From NCBI RefSeq assembly GCF_050908995.1, contig NC_135120.1:22023433-22087432 (forward strand): a stretch of DNA of 64,000 nt, written 5' to 3'. Under the pieces are notes generated by a model. It was not told the DNA's origin. It made no database searches and saw nothing but the letters and a program-made list of their open reading frames with translations. Numbering within the stretch: the stretch's first letter is position 1; every line of letters starts with the position of its first letter. This DNA comes from Andrena cerasifolii. Its lineage: Eukaryota > Arthropoda > Insecta > Hymenoptera > Andrenidae. Shown one piece after another: positions 25,296-35,550 of this stretch. The translations under genes and the position numbers were made by a program.

Positions 25296-25692
25296 AGTAG
25301 TATAGTAAAGAGAGTTCTAACCCAAATTTCAGTTTTGCGTTCAATACACATTCAGAGTGGTACGATAGACGTTCAATACACGTTCAAAGTGGTACGATAG
25401 ACGTTCAGAGTGGTACGATAGGCGTTCAGAGTGGTACGATAGACGTTCAGAGTGATACGATACACGTTCAGAGTGGCACGATAGACGTTCAGAGTAGTAC
25501 GATAGATGTTCAATACACCTATGGCGTCAGTACCACTCTGAACGTGTATTGAACGTCTATCGTACCACTCTGAACGACTATCGTATCACTCTGAACGACT
25601 ATCGTATCACTCTGAACGTCTATCGTACCACTCTGAACGTGTATTGAACGCAAAACTCAAATTTGGGTTAGACCTCTCTTTACTATACTACT
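25296..25692. mobile_element. 397-bp DNA element, AGTAGTATAG ends, long internal unit array
   Basis: It has the same ends as the 16143-16342 copy and is flanked by a perfect ATGGGC duplication (25290-25295 and 25693-25698). The interior holds about 10 or more units of roughly 20 bases (type CGTTCAGAGTGGTACGATAG), forward in the left half and reversed in the right half. The shorter copy has only a few, so the array varies in number. Confidence 0.85.
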
Positions 25693-25698
25693 ATGGGC

Positions 25699-26797
25699 AA
25701 TCAAAATCTCCGTACAAAATTCATAGAACTTGCCCAGCGCCCCGAGTCACCCTTAATTAATTCCTCCGCGAAACAGCGAGGCGCGGGGAAGTGGTAAGAA
25801 AAAATTGCACAAACTTTGCAATTCTTCCTGTTCATGGGGGAACACGACACCGTAATAAATGCGTCGGTTACCTTTTCGTCGACGCGGCGCGCATAGTAAC
25901 GAGGTCGGCTACGATCCCCATCCGCCGATTTCATTTTCCGCGGCGAATCGTCCGCTCTGCTCGCGCGAGCCGACGATTTCTGTCTCGCGGCGGGCGCGGG
26001 AATGCTTCCCTATCAGCAACGACCAAGCTTTATCAGATAAAGTCGCGCTATCGGTCTTCGGCAAATAAGGGAACCGCTGACAGTTCGGCAATGACACACA
26101 CCGCCCGTAGTTACGACGGCGTACGTGCCGCGGCAGTTGTATTTTTTCTCTCCCTTCGCTCCGCGCGCCCGTGATTTCAGTTTCGCCCCCGCGCGTTGTA
26201 AGGACGAGTCGGGTGAGTAAATTCAGCACGATCGATTTGAATATGTTCGTTCGCGTGCACCTCTGTAGGTGTGGGCGTCAAGTGAAGAGGACTAATTTAA
26301 ATGTCGGGAGCTAGACGCAAGTTTTTGGGTGAACGAAAACGGACATTCATTTTCGATCCAGTGAAGATAAAGCTGGGTAGATTGCTCGCGAAATAGGGCT
26401 GCATGGACCGACACTGGCTGATGAGTTGATATTCGTGTCATCAATGTGGTGTAATTTAGTGTAAAGTATAAATTTTGTACGAATGTACCTACACCGCTGG
26501 AACTGCGTCTGATATCTGATGGATGAATTCACGTAGATATTGTTTAAGTCACCAGCTTTGATAACCAACCACCTGATTAAATACTATTCTTATCTCGCGA
26601 CTGTGACTTCTATCTGTCGTTGTTGCTAATGTCTTTAATGCTGGCATTTATCGCCATACTTATATTCGAATAATTCGTAACTAATATCAGAAAGTGTTCA
26701 ACCTTGAAGCAGGTAATATAGGTGTAGGTTATATTCAATTGCTACAAAAGTCTCCAAACGTTGACGAGAAACATTCGATGGCTATTCTTAAACTGTA
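25699..26797. other. Non-coding tract upstream of the RING gene
   Basis: A CpG-rich block at 25.7-26.25 kb has overlapping frames on both strands and no domain. It could hold a promoter or non-coding first exon of the RING gene, but no donor or initiator was assigned. Confidence 0.35.
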
Positions 26798-27038
26798 TTA
26801 AGGGGACCTTCCGGTCTAGAGCCCAAAAAAATAGGTGATCTTTAGGAATTAATTACAGGAAAACTATTATATATAATTTAATGGGACTTTTTGCATTGTA
26901 TTAAGGATGTCTTAAATTACGGAAATATATTTTTTGTTTTATAATTAATGATTGCAGACGGCACTGGGGAGTGGTTAAAGTGAAGGCGTCAAAAAACTGG
27001 AAAAAAAAATCGATTTTTAGACCGGAACCTCCCCTTAA
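26798..27038. mobile_element. 241-bp TTAA-flanked MITE just upstream of the RING start
   Basis: Ends read TTAAGGGGACCTTCCGGTCT and, mirrored, AGACCGGAACCTCCCCTTAA. The interior (TTTTGCATTGTATTAAGGAT and onward) is shared with 48421-49152. The right end is 28 bases before the RING ATG and 22 bases before the likely acceptor. Its sequence opens a false frame extension upstream of the true start. Confidence 0.85.
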
Positions 27039-27066
27039 TATAATACGTAATTATCGTTCTCAGATC

Positions 27067-28272
27067 ATGGACACCCTCTACCCGAATCTGTACGAGAGAT
27101 TCAAAAGCGAGGGCCTCTGCCCCGTTTGCCTGATGGAAATGGAGCTTGCGCCCAGATACACCTGCACCAATGGCCACACGATATGTTACCGTTGCAAGCC
27201 TTATTATTACGGCTGCCCAACGTGTCATTCATCGCTGGAGATGGAGATGCCTGCCTCAAACGTCGGTCCATCTTACTCGCCACCACCCACTCATTTCTTA
27301 CCCCATGCCCTGCCACGGAATATCCGTGTGCACGAGCCGTGCGCACCGCCGATGGATGATTTTCTCCACCACGAGAGGAACTGGCTTCCACCTACGGCCA
27401 CTGAAAGCCAGCAACTCAGATCCTGCCTGTACGCTCATCTAGGATGTTGCGTGAACGTACCAGAATACCTGGCAGACATACACGAATCTCGGTAAGCAGG
27501 ATCAAATTACTAGCTGCTCAGCTTTATCGCGTTAGAACTTTCAGCGGCTGTCCGGTATGATCCGTGACCTTTTGGAACTTGATTTCAACGTTCTGCTGGC
27601 TTCAAGTAGCTCAATGAAGAGAATCTGGGGAATCGTCAGGGATTCGAATAAAGAATGCGCTCCGAAATGAATTCCACTGTCGACTCGTCTTTCAGATGCC
27701 AATTTCGGCCTCACCTAGAGGAGGAGCAGCTTCCCACGGACCTGGCGCACCGACACGACGACTTGGTTGAGTGCAAGCACCGAGTCGTGGGCTGCAGGGT
27801 ACGCGCGCCCACCTGGAGGATATCGATCCACGAGGATCACTGCAACTATAAGGGACAGTTTGAAGAACTGACCGATATCAACGAGGTGTTAGATGGGGTA
27901 ACGATCACGGACGACGAGTACGGCGACCCAGAGGAGTTGGTGGAGTGCAAATACAGGAAATACGGCTGCAGGGTCAACATGCCGCGAAGACGGAAGCTGA
28001 TGCACCAACAGAAATGCAACTACGGGAAATACGACGAGGGGGACTGTCACTCGACCTCCTCGGAGGGCGACTACGATCCTGACGAACAAGTCCCGTGCAG
28101 GTGGAGCGAATACGGCTGCAGGGTAAAACCGAAACGTAGTCGAGTAGAGACGCACGAAGAAAAGTGCAATTACAAAATGGAAGAATGCGCTTACAAAGAC
28201 AACGGGTGCGACGCCCTCTTCCAGCCATCTAGAAAGTACGCTCACGAGAGATCGTGCTCGTTCGCCGATTAG
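27067..28272 (+). CDS. SIAH/Sina-like RING protein with five tandem SIAH-type zinc fingers (2 exons, 333 aa)
   Basis: Coding exons are 27067-27491 and 27696-28272, joined across a 204-bp GT-AG intron; the split Arg codon keeps the frame. Residues 18-53 form a C3HC4 RING (C18, C21, C33, H37, C40, C43, C50, C53) with nearly SIAH spacing, so an E3 ubiquitin ligase role is inferred. A Pro/His-rich linker (about 62-116) follows. Five fingers then repeat C-x6-C-x11-H-x3-C exactly: the first is C120, C127, H139, C143, spans the splice junction and is followed by FRPH, like the SIAH motif CEFRPY. The last ends six residues or fewer from the stop, so the SIAH substrate-binding domain is absent. An acidic linker separates fingers two and three. 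The start chosen is the first ATG after a likely acceptor (CAG at 27061-27063); upstream frame is transposon-derived. Substrates are unknown. Family assignment is firm, ligase activity is inferred. Confidence 0.87.
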
Positions 28273-28549
28273 TTTCCCCTGAATTAGACGTGTTGGTATA
28301 AAGGCAAATTATAGCACAGAATAGCTCATTGATATTCGTAGGTGGATTTTGGAATTTAAATTTCAGGGAGAATGTTATTAAATGGTAGAAATGCATCTGT
28401 TACTTTAGTCTTAGGGTTCTAAATATTTAGTAGAGGAACGTTTTAAAAAAGTAGTGTACGAGAAGTTGCTTTTAGAAGGTGTTTTTAGTGTGGCATTCGT
28501 AATGCTTAGAAAATTGTTTATGAATGTATCAAAGTAATAATTCGTACGA

Positions 28550-28609
28550 AATAAATGAAATATGTTTCGTTAAAGGGTATGGAGTACTGCTTGAAGAGTA
28601 GTTAATAAA
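28550..28609 (+). terminator. Poly(A) signals of the RING gene
   Basis: Two AATAAA hexamers lie at 28550-28555 and 28604-28609, about 280 and 330 bases past the stop codon, in AT-rich sequence. They are the first good candidates for the transcript's 3' end. Confidence 0.5.
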
Positions 28610-28975
28610 ATTCTGAGGAAAGGAAGGTCCCTTAGTTTTAGCTAAAGCATTGTACTGGCGCATAAATGCTCCGTCATCTTTTTTACTCTTCATAATCGAA
28701 GCTTTATTTATGCGGGACGTTTCGTAATACGCGAGGACGAAGCGTTCTTAATCTTACTGGCGCATAACGGGAAGACGTACAAGCTACCTTGGTACTTCGA
28801 AGTATCGACTCAGGCACACATTGCTCGAGAAGGGCGTGCTCGCACATCGAATACCGCAATATTAATTACGATACCATTAATTAGGTTACCGTGGGGGAAG
28901 TTTGTCTGATCCGTGGCAGTAGCCCTTCTAAAGGCGTGCAAAATTATCTCTGAAAGGGATGTAACATTGGAAACA

Positions 28976-29358
28976 TTAACCCTTCGTTGTCACACGGGGT
29001 GTATTGTACCTCAAGAATAATTTTCTAGTTAAAATGTCGTGTCTTCTCGACTCCTAAAGAGGATTTATCCCGAGAAAAAAATTTTTAAAAATAAAAAAAA
29101 TTAAAAAATCGCTTTTTTCTCACAGCCGTGGAAAATCGCTCATTTTCAACTACAAATTTTATCATTTCAAAATTTACACTTCTAGAAAAAGACTATTAGT
29201 TCATGATTGTATAAATATTACGAACGTACAATTATCACTGAAAAGTTCAAAGATTCAAAAATACGAGAATGGTAACTCGAAAAAAAATGACGCTGGGGTA
29301 CAGTGAACTCCGTGTGACCAACTTGTGATTATAAGAAGGTGTGACCACGGAGGGTTAA
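28976..29358. mobile_element. 383-bp piggyBac-like MITE
   Basis: TTAA flanks both ends. The left end CCCTTCGTTGTCACAC mirrors the right end GTGTGACCACGGAGGG with few mismatches. TTAA followed by CCC is the usual piggyBac pattern. The interior is A/T-rich with no coding sequence. Confidence 0.75.
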
Positions 29359-31942
29359 TCAAAATACTTCCATTCAGATAAACCCAAGTCTAATCAAAAT
29401 AGAAATTTTCCAGGGAAATAAATTCCATTCATTTAAAAATCCATTCTGTTCAAATTCTTATCACTTCCTCGTCGTCTCCACAGCCAAAGATTCACCCCAC
29501 CGAAGGACAACCCTACTGCCTAAATCAATAACAACCCCCAGGTAACATATCCAATAACTGCGACCAAAACAAGGGACACCGAATTCACGTAGCCATCCAA
29601 TACACCAAGGTCTTAAGACACAAAATTAAAACGCGCGAAGAGATGCAGACAATGAAACAGTAACCGCATCCGAAGGGAAACGGATCCCGCTACTCCGGGG
29701 TTAACAGGTGGCCTCGTTTTAAACGGAAATATCGACGCAGCTCGGCAACGAAGGAATGTAATCCAACGATCTAATTAATTCCCGCCAGGCCCCCGCCGCG
29801 AATTAGACAAACGGCTCGGTACGCCTCGGACGGGAATAAAGCGCGCTTCCACGCCTGTCGCGCGCTGCATTCGTAAGGAAGTTTAGAAACCCCATTAACC
29901 GCGATTTCCAAGAACTCCGGGGGATTACACCAGCGGAGCTTATTCTCTTACCAGTAGGCAGGGAACACTTCCTAAAACGCGCTTATCCATCTCGGTCTCT
30001 CCCCCGTACACCGTCCTGCCGCCTCTCGCGTTGTATCGCCGACGAGACGGCGAAACTTACACTGCCATTCGGGGGATGATCCGTGCCACGATCGCCCGGA
30101 ATGATGGGAATGACGGCGTGGCTGGGATATCGAACACCTGCAAGCTAATGGTGCAGCCTCCCCAGCCGCCAATCATCGCGCAGTTTCGTGGCATCGCAAC
30201 GCCACACTGGGCATTTATAGCGGCCATTTATAAGGGCGGCGAGAAAAAGCTTGGCAGGGCGAGCTGTCTTAAACGTGACTGCGTTCACGCTCCCGTCGAG
30301 AGACGGTTGGATCCTCTAAGGTCTTTTACTCGAACGATAAATCCTGTTGGACGCGTTTCTGTCCGTGTTCCTTTAGATTTCCAGAGAGCAGGCTAGTCGT
30401 TGTAGTGCCAGCATGCCGATGAATCTCTGAACGAGGTTCTTGCACCTTTGGATGGGGAATAGGATGACGACGGTGTGTTGTTCGAGGTTGAGGTGGTGGG
30501 GGAAGGATGAGATGAAGAGGTACATGAAAAGTAAATCGAAGCGGAGTGATTGATTGACGTGGATGCTGCAAAAGTGCGGTGCAAACGAGAGGAGCAGGTA
30601 TTGGCGAAACGAATAGGAAAACAATCCATTTTGAGATTAATAATTTTGTTTACACTATTAGTGTAATTGTTATTGATTTAGGAGTTAGATCGCGTAAGTG
30701 GTCTGCTAATTATTCTCAACGCCGTATTTCCTTTTACAGATATAAAGGAAAAGTACGATTCGAGGGGAAAAAAGATTCGACGGAACATGAAAATCTCAAA
30801 AGATTCCGGGGTCTCGGAGGTACACCTTTCTAGATACCTACTACATAAATATCGAACGAACCGGAAAACGGATAAACTCTTGTCCGTTCACGGTCCAGGG
30901 AAGCTGTCGCGGAGTCTGCCAGAACTTTAACGGTCAAGGGTGACCCAGCCGCTGGACAAAAGGGAATAGAGGCTGTTTTACATAGTAAAGACCAAGGAGG
31001 CCTACCAACGCCACCCAACTGGATTCTTAAAGAGGATATTCGCTCCCGAAATACGAAGACGCAAAGCCGCGGAGAGCGACTGAAGCGCTCCACTTTCATT
31101 TCCTCTCGTATTACTTTAATAACTCCCTGCTGACGCAAGATCCAGTCAGGCATTCCAAATTTGTATGCACTTTTTCCAACTTCGCTAGTAACAAGCGGGG
31201 CCCTTCGCTAATAACTGTTCAGTCAAAGCTCGATTGGGAAAATCGATTTGTAAGGACGCTTTGTAAAATGTACACTCTCCTTTCCTCGACTTGCGCCAAT
31301 AAATTAGCCAACTAATCGAGAACTGGAGTTTCAGTCTTCAGAGTTCTTGAGCGAGCAGAAATTTCAGGTTCCATCTACGCGACGAATATTAATAAAAGAC
31401 GAGGCACGAGGGTAATTAACAATCGACCTTGGCGTAGTTCCTCGAGGCCAAAATTTTCATCTAAAGCGACATTGCGTCGCTGGTATAAATAAATCAAAGT
31501 TGGCCGATGAAAGGCAAGGAAATCAGTAGCTGTGTTCAAGAGTCTATGCTAAGGTAGACGCGAGTTAGTCGCGGTGGTGCGGGGTGAAAAAGGGTGGCGA
31601 AAGGGGTGCGAGTAAATTGCACCCCTGGGGAACAGGCCTGACGAGTGGCACGAAGGGCCACGGCAAGCCAGAAGTCAGGCAACTTTAATTAAGACACAGG
31701 TGTCTCCTGCCTATAGATACAGAGCTTCTCGAGGAAGAACACACGACACTGCAATTTCTTCATCACTGCCGGCAAAATGTCTAAAAAGGCAAGTTAATGG
31801 TATATAGTGCTGGTGGAAAGAGAATTTAAAATTGGTACTTTTTTATACGCATGCAGTATACGTATATGTTTTATAATACTTTTGCCATCGTTTACGTTTG
31901 AAACTTTCATTGACACCATTTTTGCACCAATGATTATACGTA
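29359..31942. other. Non-coding tract
   Basis: GC-rich, with chance frames at 29.97-30.4 and 30.8-31.15 kb on both strands. No domain-bearing frame was found. Confidence 0.4.
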
Positions 31943-32609
31943 CAGTGGCGGAGGAAAAAAAGTTTACAACTTTTAAAATCGCATAACTTTCTTAGAATTG
32001 GTGGAAACGATATGATTTTTTTTTAGAAGCTAGAAGGATTAGTTTGCTAAGTGACGTGTTTCATCGTTTTGAAAAAAAAAATGCATTTGGTGGGAATAGC
32101 AAGATGAATAGTAAAGGTTGTTTTTTAAACTTTTTTTTGAGCCTTTAATGAAAATCCAAATACCCGTTTGTAGATTGAAGTAAATTGTATACATGCCTCA
32201 AATTTCATTAAAATCAGTTAACGTTGCTCCGAGCTACAAACCTTTAAAGATCGCGGAATAAGGTCGAGAATCGCTGATTTCGAGAATTTCCACGATTTTC
32301 GACCTTACTCCGCGATCTTTAAAGGTTTGCAGCTTAGAGCAACGTCAACCGATTTTAATGAAATTTTAGGCATGTATACAACTTACTTCAATCTACAAAC
32401 GGTTTTTTTTTTAATTTTCATTACAGGCTGAAAAAAAATTTAAAAAACAACCTTTACTATTCTTCTTGAATTTTTTTCAAAACGACGAAACACTTCACTT
32501 AGAAAACTAATCCTTCTAGCTTCTCAAAAAAAAAACTCATGTCGTTTGGACCAATTCTAAAAAAGTTATGCGATTTTAAAAGTTGTAAACTTTCTTTCGT
32601 CCGCCACTG
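31943..32609. mobile_element. 667-bp TA-flanked foldback element (Tc1/mariner-type ends)
   Basis: The left end CAGTGGCGGAGGAAAAAAAG mirrors the right end, which closes CGTCCGCCACTG, and TA lies on both sides. Long inverted arms run almost to the centre near 32280. There is no transposase. Frames at 32499-32790 are shadows of the right arm. A truncated relative lies at 10392-10817. Confidence 0.85.
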
Positions 32610-35410
32610 TATATACTTTAATGTTACTTTCATTTTATCGACGAAATTGCTAATACTAAAAAGTTCCTGTGACTCTGATCGTAACTTGGTGTTTGAAGAA
32701 CTATTCTCGCAACGGTCAAGTTCGATGTCTGATGCCAAAAGAATGCGTCCCCCAACTCCGAAAATGCTAACGATTTCAGGTCTGAAGTGAATTTAATGGC
32801 AGACGGGGACTCCTTGCCGGAAATCCAGATACAATATCTCAGTCACAATGCCGACTGGTTTCCTAACCCGAGAATCGCCTTAATGCATGTATTCATACAG
32901 TAAGCTCGCGTTTTGAATCAGAAGCATAGGTAGAATAGGTGCTACGAGGATTTTGACACTGTGCGCCACCCTCTTTGACAAAGCAACTCCGTCTCGTCGG
33001 ATATCGTGCGGTTCTTTCATTCGAAGGCCATCCAAATAACTAAATCCTCGCTGGCAAACCATGACACCCAGCAGTGTCTTTGTTATAGCTTTCATAAAGG
33101 CTGTTGGGAACTCCTATCCGCCAGCAAGTGTCAAATATTTGAAAGTCGCATTACCTCGTTACACAAGGAACCTGAAATTACACGGTGCTCGAAAAAGTCT
33201 GAATTCCTAAAAATTAAACTCCAGCGAAAGTCAATTAGCTTCCCCCGGTACTTTATGCATATTGATGTTAGGGTACAGAATCTCTAATAAATGAACGTCG
33301 GGAACTCCCTCTGCTACGAGGATTTATCTCCCAGAAGGCTGTTCGAAGGAAAAGGTATTGTATACAATTAACAATTAGAGCAATTACGAACTCTGAGAAA
33401 TCGACCTGGGAAATTGAGAGATTCCCTTATAGGTTTAGAAAAGCTCGGCCCTTCTAAGAGTTCGGATTTATGAGGTGGCTCGGCAATAAAGAGGCACTCG
33501 TTGCCCTCGCGTGCCTAATTTGCGCCGCAGCGATCGGTATTAATGACTCGATTACATTTCGATCCCTTCAACTAACCGCCTGTTGCGTAATACCCAGCCA
33601 CGGAGGACATTAACGTTGTCTATGTTCTGCAACTAACCGTCGATCATCGACCGTGGATCATAGGAAGGCCCACGAGACCGTCTATAAACTATCAGAACCG
33701 AGCTCATGTGGTGGCCACGGGTTCTGGACCATAATTTTCTCACATAAATACATCTCGCCTAGGTAAAACCGAGTATCTCGGGTCAGTCCAAGGTCTGCTA
33801 CACGCGAGCCCCATAATTCACCGAGGCGTTACTCTCGCTGCGCAGGAGGGAAAACAGTCGTATCTCAATTTTGTCAGGACATAACTATCAACGTCCCGGT
33901 AACGAGAAAATCCAGGATGGCGGTGATTCCGTGAACGGGGGAACAGCACACGATGATTGGATACCATCGGAACCTCGGATCCCGTGGCACGTGCACGATT
34001 ACCACCCATCGATGTGATCGCGACTAAAACGGGGCCTGCTTGTCGAGCGTGGCCACGATATTACCGAAAAACAGCAGCTAGACCAGGGGAAATTGTGATA
34101 ATCTAAATATAATCGGTGGTCGAGAGTGCGTCGATGGTGTCAGGGGTGAATCTGAACAGTGAAAGAAGTAGAAAATGTAAAAATATATGAAAAATATAGA
34201 TGGTACTTCTATTGGAAATTGGTTATTAAATAAATGAGCCCTTTATATTTTATATTTTAGTTTTATTTCACGACTAGGAAAGATTGTCTTTCTAACACGG
34301 TATACCGAACAGAAGTGAGCTCTTCTCTAACAACGGACTGCTTTATCACCGTTGCCGGATTTTGAAAGAAAAAGACGCTTTACAGATGTATCATTATCTT
34401 TTACTATATTCAGGCTTCCCTGAATGTTGAATCACTAATAATTATAGTAATCCAACAACTTCTACTAGTTATTCTAACAGATCTGGAGAACAGTGACTCT
34501 TACGTGACAGCTAATTTGCCCGAAGTCTTTTTATAGACAACTGTGAATCAACTTCTGAAGTTTTGCGATCATAAAAGCGTTCTATGTGCCAGTGAGAAGT
34601 AAAGCACAGCTATTCTACCCCTAAGATGTTTGAATTTATTGCTAATTAAATGCAGTGTTATTCGCTGCAAGTTCATCCGCAACCCCTGCCTTTAAATACG
34701 TTTATTTGGTATAAAACAATCCCCTTGGTCCTGAACACCATGCTTCAACCGGCTCTCGGCTATTACATTAACAACGCCGATACTTGTTTCCGCGCACGTA
34801 CCTGACAAACGACTTCCGCGCCCAAAGTTTATCAAGAGGGAAAGTCCCCTGGCACGAGATTAAAATTTTTAATATAACTCTTTGAGTGGAGAAGACGCTC
34901 TGTTGTCGATAGAAACGCAGCGCGAGAGGAAGAGCATCCGAGGGAGACGAAGCACGCGGGAAGGAGCGAATTTAATGAAACGCGAGAAAGCCGGAATAAA
35001 AGTGTATTTGTAATGCAAATACGTCCACGGAGCAGCCTCCGGGGGCCGAAAAATGAAAAGACCGAAACAGGCTGGGAACGAAATCGACCGTCCCATCGCT
35101 CTCGCTTAATCCGATTTCAGATTCTTCGACGTCTCCGAATCACGCCCCCGCCGCCTCCCGCGGCCTGCAATCTTGCCTAAAAATCCTGATTCCTTTCTTT
35201 TAATTACCTCGGGGACTCGACCGATCGTCAAGCCGAGAGCACGACTGGAATCTTTTATTAAACGAACTCTGAATCCGCTAGGGTAGCAGCGTTCAAGCTA
35301 TACCCAATCTTACGCTCTATTCTATATTGTTCGAGCTTTATTGGGAGGCTATATGGGGACGAAAGTGATTAAGATGTTGAGTAAAAGTTGAAACTCGCAG
35401 TATTGTTAAT
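32610..35410. other. Non-coding tract
   Basis: No domain-bearing frame and no recognised element apart from AT-rich stretches near 34.2-34.5 kb. Confidence 0.4.
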
Positions 35411-35550
35411 TGAAGAGTCCTTGTAGAAAACTCTTAACCGCCGAAATTAAAAAAAAAAATATCGAAAAATGTTCTACGTGCCAGTGGTAATACTATATAG
35501 TATGGAATTTGATGTTTGGCACTAACAGTGTTTTCCACAAGCACTCTTCA
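35411..35550. mobile_element. Second copy of the TGAAGAGTCC MITE
   Basis: It has the same terminal inverted repeats and interior as the copy next to the P450 relic, with an A-rich tract in the left half. Size is almost equal (140 versus 142 bp), so the family appears to have a fixed length. Confidence 0.75.

Noticed and set aside
26971..27066. In-frame N-terminal extension of the RING protein
   Set aside because: Most of it lies inside the TTAA element (the same sequence occurs at 48.6 and 49.1 kb), and a likely acceptor follows it.
31777..31791. Possible tiny first coding exon (CAAAATG, four codons, GC donor-like site)
   Set aside because: Good start context, but no partner exon was found downstream and a GC donor is weak evidence alone.
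32499..32790. Frames on both strands near 32.6 kb
   Set aside because: They lie largely in the right arm of a foldback element.
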